Assembly (NCBI GenBank): GCA_026874595.1
Contig: CM049311.1
Span: 39,328,676-39,392,675 of the forward strand
DNA from: Sipunculus nudus
Taxonomy: Eukaryota > Annelida > Sipuncula > Golfingiida > Sipunculidae
DNA: 64,000 nt
Reading direction: 5' to 3'
Position numbers and translations under genes: made by a program. Below the pieces are notes generated by a model, which saw only the letters and a program-made list of their open reading frames with translations, was not told the DNA's origin and searched no databases. The stretch's first letter is position 1. Every line of letters starts with the position of its first letter. Of the stretch, positions 11,901 to 26,900 are shown piece by piece.

Positions 11901-14900
11901 GTGAGTGGTACTGCCCTGTCACATAATCTTAAACTGAAATGGAACTCTGCAGAAGTATCTATAAAACAGCATAAAAACAGAGGTAGTTACCTCCACCAAA
12001 AGATTTCTTTTTAAATAAAAAAATCCACATCATCATGGCCTGTATGAAGCTGGTGTTGTTTATGTTGTAGATGGTGACTGTGATAGAGGAGTATTTAGAG
12101 GACTACAATCAGATCAACACGGCCCGTATGAAGCTGGTGTTGTTTATGGATGCTATACGTCACCTGTGCAGGATCAGCCGCATCATCCGCCAGCCATTTG
12201 GTAATGGTCTGCTGCTTGGGATGGGAGGCAGTGGACGACAGTCTCTCACAAAACTGGCTGCCCACATGTAAGTTTAACACTTAATCCCAGCAGGTGACTC
12301 TCCTACATTTTCTCTGACATAACAAGGTTCAAATATTGCAATTCATAAAATTGTATGCATTAATAAAGTGTACAGTTTTTCAGTTCATTCCTAACCCTCT
12401 CTACCTGTTCTTTCTCAGCCATTTTTAGCGAACCTGTGAGCTTATGCGATGGTGCGGCGTTGTGCGGCGTCTGTCGTGCGTCGTATGTCGTGCGGTGTCT
12501 GTACGTTAACCATAGCTATCTCAAAAACGGCAGGAGCTAGCATCACCAAATTTTTTGCAAATAATCAGTCATTCAAAAAACTATATCGGATTTTGTTTAT
12601 TTTTTTTCTAACTGCATTTTCTTAGATTTAATAGGGAAAAAGCTAAAAAAGCTTTAAAAATCTTCTTCTCCAAAACTGTCCAGCCAAATTGTCCAATATT
12701 TCACAGAAATGATCCCTGGAACAATCTTTCTCAAATTTGTTCGAATGGTTCCAGTTCGGAGATTTTTGGCCGAGTTACAGGAGGCTGAACTTTGTAAACT
12801 GTGCAAAAAAGCATATTAAAATTTAACTCTCAGAAACAGCTGGAGCTATCATCACCAAATTTTATGCCAATGTTGGTCACATAGGTCATGAAATTGAGGT
12901 ATTGGTGGCACCACCTGCATCGGCCTTTTTTGTACGGGGTCATCAGTGCCTGTATCACACTGAGGGCTACAAAAAACTTCTTCTCTGAAACCATATGGCC
13001 AAAATGTTTAATATCGCACAGAAATGATCCTAGGGTAGTGCTTTCCGAAGTTTGTTCAAATGGTCTCTTTTCAGTGACTTTTGGCTAAGTTATGGGAAGC
13101 TGAATTTAGTCATATGCCATAACTGCCCATTTTAGCTCAGTGGCTACAAAGAGATCTTCTCAAATACCACTGGGCCAAATTCTTAAATCTCACACATTAA
13201 TTATCCTCAAAAGTTGATAATTCAAGTTTGTTCAAATGGTTTTGGTTCAGGGCTTTTTGGCAGAGTTACGGGAAGCTGAACTTAGCCAGTTTGCTGTATC
13301 TTCCTATATGAGGTATAAACCTGCTAAACGTTTTTGGACTGATGCCACTGAAGCCAGTTTGTAAATATTTTACAAGAATAATCCCTACAATAAATCTTAT
13401 AATAATTGTCATTAATGGTTCCACATGAATGATTTTTGGCTGAATTATGGAGATTGAATTGAGTCATTTTACCATATATGTTAGCTGTGTGATGCTGTTA
13501 CATCTAGCCTGGCACCAGTTTATCAGCATCTGTTACATCATGCCACTAGAAATTTAGATTTCAGGTTATCTTTGGTTAATATTGACAAGAAAGTTTTTTT
13601 AAAAGCTTTTAAAAAATTTAGATTTATGATTTAAGATTCATCGTACCAGGCAATGTTTCAGTCATAGCTATTGAGCTTTCTGTGGGTATATAAAGACAAC
13701 TGTACGTGGATTATAAATTATTGGTACCCTACTCAACTTAATTCAAGAATTTGCCATCAATGAGATATATCTGTATTTTAATTTTGCATTCAGTATACAT
13801 CCGTTATAATTTTACATATATTCCTGATTTCTTTTTTATAAAAAGTCAGCTGAAAAGCATTTTGTATTGGGAAAATAAATTTCAAAGTTATTTCAAGTAG
13901 GGACTACTTTTGTGTACAGATGGCAGCACTTGGGTTACCATTGGCAGATTGCAAGTGCCTTGGTTTTGGCCTAAGCCAAGATGATGTCAGCTCTATAAAT
14001 AGTTTTGGCACAGTGCCAGGATTGGAAGAAGTGCAGCCAGGTATAGGTCAAGAGTTCACTCAGTGCAGTAGCTGCATTCTATTTATAGCTTTGGCAGACT
14101 GCTCACTGCATCATATTTGGCACCCAAAGTTCAGCCTGAATCTATTTATAGCTTTGGCAGACTGCCAACTGTGTCAGATTATGCTACATGTCAAGAGTTC
14201 ACTCAGTGCAGCCAGATACAGGTCAAAAGTTCACTCAGTCTAGCCAGGTGCAGGTCAAGCGCTCACTCAGTGCAGTAGCTTGAGGCAGCAATTTGTCACA
14301 GGTCACTTGGGGCAACTGCCTTACTCACCTAAGCCTTGTCAGCCTGGTGCATCAAACTCGGGGGAAGTTTGATGTATTGGACGGATATTTTGACCTGTCT
14401 ATGTGTCTTTGATGGGATTCTCATTTAAAAGACAGGTGGTGCCACCTACAATGACTTTTCAAGTGTATGCGCCTGCTTATTTCTACAGAGGAATTTGATA
14501 CATCACCCTAAAATTGGGCATGTTTATACATATCGGGTAGCTTTATATAGTACAAGACTGGTGGCGCCACCTACAATAATTTTTGCACAGTGTATGTCCC
14601 TGCTTATTTCACAGGAGGGGTTTGACATATCAGTCTGACATTGGGCATATGTATATATCTCTTCGTTGTATATAAGATTGGTGGTGCCAGCTACAATCAT
14701 TGTATCCACCAAAACAGAGTTTTGCGGATACTATGTTTTCAGTCTGACGCTGACGCTGCCGCCAGCGCCGCAATTTAGGTTTCCAGAGAACTCCTCCATA
14801 ACCACTGGGCAGAATTTTTTAAAATTCAGAATTATGATCGGTCACATGTGAACTGCTGCGCCCTCATTTTTGGTTGACCTCTGACCTTTCCTCTCTGCCT

Positions 14901-17900
14901 AGCGTCCGTTTGTGCGTCTGTTTCGACACATAAACCCACATATCTCGGGAACCGTTTGACCGATAAGGCTAAAGATTTTGCACAAATGTAGCCCTTGGAA
15001 AGCTTTATAACATACACTAAAAATGGTGGCGCTACCTGCAACCATTTTTGCACAGCGTCCATCTGTTCATCTGCCTTGGGATAAAAACACTCATATCTCT
15101 ACACTGGTTTGACTTATCCACCTGAAATGTTGCATGTTTATACATCCTGGACAGCTTTTTTGATTTTATGACAGGTGGCACCACCTACATTCACGTTTAA
15201 GCTGCAGACATCAAAGCTCATATCTCAGGAACCATTTGACCAGTTGGGCCAAAATTTTTCATGTGTATAGATCTCCCATAGCTCTTTATCATATGCAAAA
15301 CTGGTGGTGCCACCTGCAACCATTTTTGCACAGCATCCATCTGTTCATCCGCCTTGGGATAAAATCACTCATATCTCAGAAGTGGTTTGACTTATCCAGC
15401 TGAAATTTTGCAGGTTTATACTTCCTCGACAGGTTTCTCAATTTTATGACAGGTGGCGCCACCTACATTCACATTTACTCTGCAGACATCCAAGCTCATA
15501 TCTCGGGAACCGTTTGACCAATAGGGCCAAAATTTTGCTTGTGTATAGATCTCGCATAGCTCTTCATCATATGATAAACTGGTGGCGCCACCTGCAACCA
15601 CTTATGAACACCGTCTATCTGTTCATCTGCCTTGGGATAAAATCACTCATATCTCAGCAGTTGTTTGACTCATCCACCTGAAATTTTGCAGGTTTATACA
15701 TCCTGGACAATTTTCTTGATTTTATGACAGGTGGCACCACCTACATTCAAGTTTTTGCTGCAGAGATCCATGCTAATATGCAACACACCTCACTCTATTC
15801 CCCTTGCCACTTAATCCATGCCTCACTTCACCCGTCCCACTCTGATTTCTGTGGATACACATAGTCACTTGTCAGCTACCCATATTCTAGTTTTAAAATG
15901 GCCTAGTCTGAAACTTGCAGGTCGGAAATGTCCATTTTGCTGAAATCATAATGACTAAGGTAGATATGCAGGACATAAAAGGATCAATATTAAATTTTAA
16001 AAATAAACCTCCATTCACACTCCCAAACTTTGAACAGGTTCGCATTAGGCCTGTAGGCCTTGTTAGAAATTAAAAAAATGTGTGCACCAGAGGCAGAAAG
16101 AGGTGGATGTTAATTGAACTGTTCTGAACCAGATAACTTGCCTTAAATGGCTTTTCTATAAACAGGCCAAAAACACAATATGACAACTTAGCCCATGCTT
16201 GGAGATATCTGACTCTTAACAGCATGAAACAGAACAGTGAATATGTCATCATAGAATGTTGCATACAAAAGAAAGCAGGAATAACTGCACTTGACCCATG
16301 TACAAGTGTTACTGTTTACATCATAATCATTTAATTCAGGGATTGAAAAGGCCACATGCAACAACATGAATAATTGACACATACACAGGCACGTTAGCCA
16401 AGCTGTAAAGTTAAAAAAAAAATTATAATTTGGTATGATACAAAAATATCAAACATTTCTCTCTTCCTGCCATAGGTACAAATTTTTCGGCCAGTTTGCC
16501 CTGTGAAAAAATAATACAGGTTTGCAGGAATGGTGGAGCAGACTTCAGTAACAGTATACACAAGCCATAAAATTGTACTGTTCTCAGATGTGTACTGATT
16601 GTGATTCATTTTCTCTTTGACTCAGTAAAATAAGAATGTGCCTAACTAGAATGTAGTCTTTAGTGAATCTTCAGATTGTTTTATCATTTAACCTTGATTT
16701 TATGGATTTATATTAATAATATCAATATACTCTGTGTTGTATTCCCATTTACTGATATTATGGTATATTATGCTTGGCAAGTTCATACATTTTAATCCTG
16801 CTGATGATTAAGTGTGACATTTGTTAAATCCACATACAGATTTTTATACTGCTGATGATGAAGATTGAATGATGCCATTTCAACATATACATTTTTTGCT
16901 ACTAATAATGATGATTGGCCCCTCAGCATATACATTTTTACTACTTATAATGATGATTGGCCCCTGTCAATTCAGTTTAATGCAGACTTATATTCTGATG
17001 TTTTGTTTTGCAGGGCTGAGTACGACCTGTTCCAGATTGAGTTATCCAAGAATTACGGTGTAAATGAGTGGAGAGAGGACTTGAAGAAGGTGATGTTGAA
17101 AGCCGGACTTGAGAACAACCCAGTGGTCTTCCTCTTCAGTGATACACAGGTATTTCACAGTTTTACTCATTTTCACTTTTTTTTTCAAACCAGGTGTCTC
17201 TCTATATCTGGAGCTCTTACCTTATCAGGTCATTTACCTTTGCAGGTTTGGTTATATTTGTAACATCCTGTGTAGAGACAAGTCAGATTCATGTCTTTAG
17301 CAAATTTTAATTGATTGTACTCCTACTATAATTGTTTTATATAGAGTATGTCCTGGATATATAAAATAAAATATAAGAAGTTTAAAAGGACTGAGGAACA
17401 GATGTTATTTTGCATGGGGAAGGTCTTTTTGTGTCTAAGTACACATCAGCCATAAATTAATAACAATATTTCTGCACATGAAAATGCTCACTCACACAAA
17501 TAGGCACATATATGGTGAAGTGAATGAACACACCATTACATCCATACACAAATATTTGTGTGCATATTTAGATGCATTGGCAATGGTGTTTACAAAAATT
17601 CTGGACATGTGAATGACAAGGATTTTCAGAGAAACGTTTTCCAATAAAAAATATAATACCTATAGAATAAGCATATTTACTGTTTTGTCTGTGAATATGT
17701 ATTTATGTTTATGTGTGTCAATAAATTTAACCACGGGTGAAATTTTGAGTTGATGTATATATCATGACCAGATCAAGAGCGAGTCCTTCCTGGAGGATCT
17801 GAACAACATCCTGAACTCTGGTGATGTGCCAAACATCTACGCCTTCGATGAGCTGGACTCTATCTACACAGCCATGAAACCAATCGTCCAAGATATTGGC

Positions 17901-20900
17901 ATGCAGCCAACTAAGACCAACTTGTTCTCAGCTTATACTAAACGTATCCGCAACAACCTGCATACTGTTATTACAATGAGGTAAGCTTACAGGAATGTGA
18001 ATAGTACTATATCAGTGAAATGTTATAATAAGCAAAGAAAAAAAACGTTGATTTATAAAAAAGTTTAAGCCATTATGTATATGCTTATCTTAACAAGAAA
18101 ATTAGTCAAGTGAAATGAAGAATGCTACTCACATCCTTCTATATATCTGCAAAAGATAGCTTAGGTGGTGCAAACGAAACAAACTAATAAATTGAATATT
18201 AGTTTTCATTAACGTCTACAGGTGGCAGCATTGTTTTTTTTAACAAGATATTAGTTTTCATGATTGTTTATAGGGGGCACCAGTTATTTTCTCCATGTAT
18301 CTTGTGATATTGTGGTTCCAAAATTTATAAGGGGTCATTAAGTTGGATTAGTTTTATGTGAACAGAAATAAGATCACCAGAGCCCTGCTATTTATTGATA
18401 CTTCTGAAAATAAAGCATGTTGCCTTGTTTTTGTGAGTACTGGGTGCGGTTTCAAATGTGTGTTCTTGGTATTTGATTGCCTAGCGGGATTTTGTTTTGG
18501 GTTTTGGCAATATCTAGGTGCAGATACAAAAGAAAAATTACGGTAATTTCTTTCCTCGTTTATATTTGACATGAATCTTCAAGTTAATATTTTCCTTACC
18601 ATTCATAATTTTAATCTATGAAATCTGGAAATTATAGATAAGAAATTCTTATATTTGGCATGTTTCACTTTCCAGCCCCATTGGTGAGACGTTCCGAGCT
18701 CGTCTGAGACAGTTTCCTGCTCTTGTTAACTGTTGTACCATCGACTGGTTCAGTGAGTGGCCTCAGGACGCCCTCCGCTCCGTTGCTCTCCGCTACCTGT
18801 CTGACATTCCTGATCTGGACATTGACGACTCAGTCATGGAGGGATTGGTAGGCTTACATCTTGCCATTCTTTTTAACTCCTCATTTGTATGCCACCTCCC
18901 TATTGTTTCTTGACATGCAGTGTCCGAATTTAGTCACACCCATCAGCTAGAAGTGTTTAGGTCTAGTACAATACAAAAGAAAGATATTATTAAATCATAT
19001 TTTAATTGGTGATTGTAAAATAACTACTTTTTATGTGACTGAAGTTTTCATCATTTGACCTGAACATGGCAGACAACCACTATTTGCACTGGAGATGGTG
19101 CATAATAAATTCTTTCTATGGTCCTCATTTACACTAGGGGATTACAGTTAAGTGTAGGGTCCTGCTTTAGTATAAGTTTGTTTGTGAGTCAGTCGGTCCA
19201 GGGTAATGTATATGTGGTTGCCTTTATAATAGTGGGGCTGAATTTTCGCATTTTTTTTTAATTTTTAAAACTTTCACGGGGTTCTTTTTTCGCACTCTGT
19301 CATTAGTGTAGTCGTATTTTTTAATTATCAAATATAAACTTTAAAATGTAGTGACCAAATTATTTCATAAATCTCTGATTTAACTTTTATCTATTATATT
19401 CCCACTAATTCTCTTTCCGGATATTGCATGTTTGAACAGCCACGGACGGCTGAGCATACACGTGCAGGAAGCATTGACCACGCTGGATGTAATTAGTTCA
19501 GGGCCAAGTCTCAATCAAAACAACTCACATGTCAGTAAGGGTGTGGGAAACCAACCTGTGACTACACAACCGTGTAATAACTTTAGGGAAACTGTCTTGA
19601 TAAGGCCAGTATTTAAGGTTAACAAACATAGTTTGGCGCGTCATTGGATTTAGGTTGTGACATTGGCATTAGTCCTATATACAGATACAAGGTGGCGCTA
19701 CCCTATAGCAGCTACGTTCACTACTTTAGTAGCAAATTGTATTCATTAATAATAACTAACGGCACAATGTGAAAGAGTACCTACTATTAAATATTCATTT
19801 TAAGCGCCACTGGATGTCATATACTTGGCACACATACACTTCAAATGAATCCGATAGGGGTCACTAGTTGAAATACAGGTGGAACACAGCAAGAAAAAAA
19901 CGTGCACGCATGCATTTTTTTCACTGCTTTAATATTTTTAAATATTACTGCCGGGCATGCATTGACACTTTCCAGTCGTGCTGGGCAGCTGGAAAAAATG
20001 CAAAAGGTGATGGTTTTCGCATCAAAGCAAAACGATACTATTATAAATGGCCTCCGTTATTTTCCCTCAGTCACTTTAAGTTCAAGTAAATACACCTGGC
20101 TCGATGGACATCACTAAGTGGCTGAAGATTAATTACGAATATCGGCAGTTTCTAAAGTTTATGCTCATGGCCTGGTTTTTATTCAAATCTGCGTTGTTTC
20201 AATTTCTTGGTCACAGGGCATCTGCAAATAACGCGAATTTGAAGCCACCGCAAATAACAAGGCAACCACAGTATTAGCCCACTACCTGGTACATGTAGGA
20301 GATTATTGTCATAAGGCTGGGATGCTCCCATATTGCCAGAGAATGAAGCCTCCTTGACTAAATAGCTACCTTAAGGTTGGATGGAAATCTGACATGTAAT
20401 GAAATCTAGCAAGATCAGAACTTTTAGGAAAACCTCATTATAATATGTTATCCCAACAATAGAACTGACAGTGTATATGTCATACTATTTTAGACTTAAT
20501 AAGCTCACTTTTCAGACATTTGTCTCTATAAAGGAAATAGCTGTTTAAAGTAATCTGTCTTGATTATAACAAGAAATGGTGTTTTCCGTTTCAAAGAATT
20601 TAAAAAGTCATCTCTTGTTCCCCTTTCATATTACTTAAGCACTCTTGTTATCTGGGAACACCAATTAATCCTAATCATTATGATGAATACACCTGTTTGT
20701 TTGTACTTTAACCCTTTACTGTTTACATTTATTTTAGATTTCCGACAAATTCTGACAGTATTTATATTTACACTAACAGCCATATCTTTTCAAGCTTTTT
20801 AGCAAACCTTTGAGCTTATGCGATGGTGCGGCGGCGTGCGTCGTGCGTCGTCTGTACGTTAACCATAGCTATCTCAAAAACGGGAGGAGCTAGCATCACC

Positions 20901-23900
20901 AATTTTTTTGCAAATAATCAGTCATCCAAAAAACTATATCAGATTTTGTTTATTTTTTATCTAACTGCATTTTCTTAGATTTTATAGGGAAAAAGCTAAA
21001 AAAGCTTTAAAAAATCTTCTTCTCCTAAACTGTCCAGCCAAATTGTCTAATATTTCACAGAAATGATCCCTGGAACAATCTTTCTCAAGTTTATTCGGAT
21101 GGTTCCAGTTTGGAGATTTTTGGCTGAGATACAGGAGGTTGAACTTTGTTAACTGTGCAAAACTGCATATTAAAATTTAAATCTCAGAAATGGGTGTAGC
21201 TATCTTCACCAAATTTTATGCCAATGTTGGTCACATAGGTCATATCTGAAATTGAGGTATTGGTGGCGCCACCTGCATCAGCCTTTTTTGTACGGGGGTC
21301 ATCGATGCTTGTATCACACTGAGGGCTACAAAAAACTTCTTCTCTAAAACCGTATGGCCAAAATGTTTAATATCGCACAGAAATGATCCTAGGGTAGTGC
21401 TTTCCGAAGTTTGTTCAAATGGTCTCTATTCAGTGACTTTTGGCTAAGTTATGGGAAGCTGAATTTAGTCATATGCCATAACAGCCCATTTTAGCTCAGT
21501 GGCTACAAAGATCTTCTTCTCAAAAACCACTGGGCCAAATTCTTAATTCTCACACATTAATTATCCTCAGATGTTGATAATTCAAGTTTGTTCAAATGTT
21601 TTTGGTTCAGCACTTTTTGGCTGAGTTACGGGAAGCTGAACTTAGCCAGTTTGCTGTATCTTCCTATATGAGTTATAAACCTGCGGAACGTTTTTTCGAC
21701 TGATGCCACTGAAGCCAGTTTGTTAAATATTTTACAAGAATAATTCCTACAATAATTCTTTTAATAATTGTCATTAATGGTTCCACATGAATGATTTTTG
21801 GCTGAATTATGGAGATTGAATTTAGTCATTTTACCATATATGTTAGCTGTGTGATGCTGTTACATCTAGCCTGGCACTAGTTTATCAGCATCTATTGCAT
21901 CATGCCACTAGACATTAAGATTTCAGGTTATCTTTGGTTAATATTGACAAGAAAGATTTTAAAAGCTTTAACAAAATTTAGATTTATGATTTAAGTCATT
22001 CATCATACCAGGCAATGTTACAATCATGGATATTCAGCTCTCTGTGGCTATATAAAGACAACTGTACGTGGATTATAAATTATTGGTATCCCTACTCAAC
22101 TTAATTCAAGAATTTGCCATCAATGAGAGATATCTGTATTTTAATTTTGCATTCAGTATGCATCTGTAATAATTTTACATATCTTCCTGATTTCTTTTTT
22201 TTTTATAAAAAGTCAGCTAAAAAGCTTTTTGTATTGGGAAAATAAATTTCAAAGTCATTTCAAGTAGGGAGCACTTTTGTGTTCAGATGGCAGCACTTGG
22301 TTTACCATTGGCAGATTGCCAGTGCCTTGATGTTGGCCATTAGCCAAGATGATGTCAGCTCTATAAATAGTTTTGGCACAGTGCCAGGATTGGAAGAAGT
22401 GCAGCCAGGTATAGGTCTAGAGTTCACTCAGTGCAGTAGCTGCATTCTATTTATAGCTTTGGCAGACTGCTCACTGCATCATATTTTGCACCCAAAGTTC
22501 AGCCTGAATCTATTTATAGCTTTGGCAGACTGCCAACTGTGCCAGATTATGCAACAGGTCAAGAGTTCACTCAGTGCAGCCAGGTACATATCAAAAGTTC
22601 ACTCAGTCTAGCCAGGTGCAGGTCAAGAGTTCACTCAGTGCAGTAGCTTAAGCACTGATATTGGACAGATATTTTGACCTGTCTATGCGTCTTTGATGGT
22701 ATTCTCATTTACAAGACAGGTGGTGCCACGTACATTGACTTTTGCACAGTGTATTTGCCTGCTTATTTCTACAGAGGAATTTGATATATCAGCCTGAAAT
22801 TGGGCATATTTATACATATCGAATAGCTTTGTCATATACAAGACTGGTGGTGCCACCTACATTAATTTTTGCACAATGTGTGTCCCTGCTTATTTCTCAT
22901 GAGGGGTTTGATATATCAGTCTGAAAATTGGGCATATGTGTCTTTCTCTGATAGCTTTGTTGGATACAAGACTAGTGGTGCCAGCTACAATTGTTTTTGT
23001 GTTGTGTGCACCCATGCCAGATTTTCAGCAGTGATATTTGTGTAATTGTTTCTTATTCAAAATGTTTAGTACTTGCATTGTTCATATACATGAAAAGTAA
23101 TGGTCCAGCATTGAAGCATTATACCTGGTGTATTTCCAAATGCACAGGTTCGCATTAGGTCTGTAGGCCTTGTTTTGTATCTTTATCAAATTTTCAACAG
23201 TTCCCACTAAGAGGGTTTGCTGAAGATTATTGAAAATCATTGAAACTTATAAGTAATATGCAATATTTTTTTCCTGAAAGAATCTATACATATCAAAGCA
23301 TTCTAGTTGCCCATTTTTGAGTGCTCTTTAGTGGCTTGTAAACAGTAAATGGTTAACATTCTGAAAAAAATTGATTTATTTTTCTCATCCTAGGTATACA
23401 TGTGCCAGGAAATCCATCAGTCTGTGATCTCAAATTCCCAAAAGTTCCTGGCCGAGTTGTCACGCCACAACTACGTCACCCCAACAGGCTACCTGGAGCT
23501 ACTCAGCATCTTCAACAAGCTGGTGGTGCTGAAGAAGACGGAGCTGGTCGGAGCAAGAAACCGGACCAAGACTGGTCTGGACAAGGTATAGTTAACCCAG
23601 CATCAGTCATGCTGATAACAGGTCCAGGACAGTTATCTGTACAATAAATCTATTAAATCAATAATATTAATCAATTTGCTATAAAAATTATGACTGACTG
23701 TTGGGAGATATGTTGACATAGGATCCTTATTAGAACATTATTTTATAATATTTAGGAAAGTTTATATAAAACTGTAAATAAATGGTAGCATCATAGCTGC
23801 TTGCTGTTGAGCAAAATATAAAAAAAACTGCAGTATGAATGAAGCCAGGAAAAAAAAACTATATTTCATCTTCATTACATTTGCCTTTAAATATTTTAAG

Positions 23901-26900
23901 AGACTTGCCATCTTTGTTGCAAAGATTCCTAAGTGGTCCTGATTCAGAATAATTAAAACTTTCATTGATTTGCTCTACCAGTTTAAATAGACTTTCTTTT
24001 ATTTTAAATTGAATCAAGAAGTGCTTTAAGCAGAGCCATGGATAACCGTTAGTCAGGTCCACTGATTATCATTATTGGTCCTCTTGAATCAAATTACATA
24101 TTAATGTATCACACTTATTGCTGTCAAGATCTCACACTTCTTTTTTACTGAACTAGGTTTTAGTCTACCTTGTGCTAAAATATTGTGTATTTTTGTGATG
24201 AAATGGTTCCTGGCAAGGTGAAATTTTAGCAAACTTGTCAGGGTCTCAGCATTTCACTTTGTGTCTGAAGTACTGTGGTTTGCTTCATATTTGCAAGGCT
24301 GAAATTCCGTGATTTCTTCATTTTGAATGTTTTGCAAGGGTTTCTTTTTCACGTTTGCACCAGAATCTATGAAATCTAATCAGTAATATTTACATTTATT
24401 ATCAAATGAAAATAAATCCCACAATACCTTACTCATTACCATTATAGTCATTGTATTATAACCTGTCTCAAAATGGATTTTTTGACAATTATCATGTTTG
24501 CATGAGAAGGTTGCAATACATCCACAGATTATGTTGTTGATTTTCAAACCATGATTTAAGAGGTGTGATAACTCAATCTTTGTGCAGAAACTGCGGATGC
24601 ACCATATCCTCTTGTTCATTCTAGATAAAAGGGCAGCTTAAACCTTCTTTAAGAAAAAGAATTATGTGAAAATATGAGAAATCAGTCTACATTTTACAAC
24701 ATATGATACAACTTATGGCAGTCAGGGTCATTGTTCACATGCAGAAACAGCCTTAATTGACAGCTACTGATTGGATGAGGTTATGTAAACATTCTGGAAA
24801 ATATAACCAATCAAAATTAAGATGGCTACTCATGCAAAGAAACATCTGATCTGTCCGATCAGTGTGAAGAGTAAAAAAATTGTGAATTTCTTAATTGACA
24901 CAGTAGGTCCTCATTTCCATGCACATACAGTTTCTAGGAAAGTATTAAAACATATTTGTAATCTTTTATGAAAATTATCACCCAGAAATGTGGATGAATC
25001 AATAAATAGTACTGGAGATTGACTCCTGGCAATTTCTTGTAGCTGTTGACAACAGCAGATGAGGTGGCAAAGTTACAGGAGGAGCTTGAAACCATGAGAC
25101 CCATGCTGGAGGAGGCCGTTCAGGAGTCCATTGTTACCATGGAGATCATCTCAAAAGATTCGGTAAATAACTTTACCTATTAATTTCCAGTAAGCATGTC
25201 CTTGAAATATGTCAGGAAGTTCCTGAAACTTTTAAATATATCCATAATTTTTAAACCCACAAATGCTAGAAAAACTAAATGTGAAGGTCTTTTAAAAGAG
25301 ACTGGACTGAGCTTGTGTTTGAGAACATTTTCCAAGGGGTATTTTCTGTAGGGTGCAATGCTTTAGGAAACATTTTTATTTTGCAAAATATATCCTGGAT
25401 GTATATAGAGAATAATGGTTAGATTACATTTTATATGGTTATCTTAAATTGGGGTTATTTTGATGAATGCTTTTATTTCCCTTGGGCCAGTTTTGATGTC
25501 AGATTGAAACATCAGGAACATCTTCAACAGAAACTTTAACCAGAACACTTATATAGTGAGAACACACATCACAAGCTTACGAAACTATAGTCTGTTCAAT
25601 CCCCTTATGTCCATCTTTTTTTTCTATTAATTTTTTTTATTTATATATCAAGAGAAAAAATATAAGTAATGAAGGGTAGAAGATAAAAGGACTTAATTTT
25701 CAACATGGTATACAAATACCTACCTTACACCTTCTTTAAGAAAATGAATTATGTAAAAATATGAGAAATCAGTCTACATTTTATAACATATCATACCACT
25801 TATGGCAGTCAAGATCATTGTTCACATGCAGAAACAGCCTTAATTGACAGCTACTGATTGGATGAGGTTATGTAAACATTCTGCAAAATATAACCAACCA
25901 AAATTAAGATGGCTAATCATGCAAGGACACATCTCATCTGTCAGATCATTGTGAAGAGTAAAAAATAAAAGTTGTGTATTTATTGTAAAATTCATAATGA
26001 CACATAAGGTCCTCATTTCCATGCAAATAAAGTTTCTAAGAAATTATTAAAAAATATTTGTAAACTTTTATGAAAATTAACTCCAAAAAATGTGGTCACA
26101 GGTTGGTGGAACAAACTACAGTGGTAATTCTGAGGAATACATTATTACATATTAATTATATGAACAAGTGTGGGCATCTGAAGATTATGTGTTTGGCATT
26201 TATTTGTAGAAAGTAGCCGAGGAGACTAAGGCAGTGGTACAGAAGGAGGAGGCCCAGGCAGCCACCAAGGCCCGGGAGACTCAGGCCATCGCTGACAGTG
26301 CCCAGAGGGACCTTAACGAGGCCCTGCCCGCTCTGGTAAACATCTCATTATATACAGAATTATTGAGTTCATTTGTCTTATGAAACAGACCCACAGTGAT
26401 ATCAATGGGACATCACCAGAACCTCTCTTCTGAATCTGACACATTCAGGTGCTTCTGCATTATGGTATAGTGACTGGTAAACATCCACAACAAATTAGTC
26501 TCATATGAAGTTAATTACAGTAAACAGGTATTTTACAGCATTCTGGTTTCAAAATTCCCAAAATATGGCTTTTTCAAGCATGATAATGTTCAGGAAGTGT
26601 GTGCTGTAGCAGGCAGAGAGCAGAGGGCCGGACATCCATTAACAGGGCACCTTTTGAAACTGTTTGAATTACGAGTCCAAAATTCAACATAGTTAGATGT
26701 TCCTTAACTTGGTTACTGCAACTTTGGTTCAATTAAGCTCTGTTGGTCAGCTGATCTAGGCTTCCCGTCTTCCCTCCACCCCCTTGATTGACAGGCTGCA
26801 TAAAAAAGGTGAATGATGTAATTTTCTGTGTTTAATTCATATATGTTATCTAGACTGTTGCTTCACTTTTTATTTTGTTTTCTATTGCAAGTTATTTATT

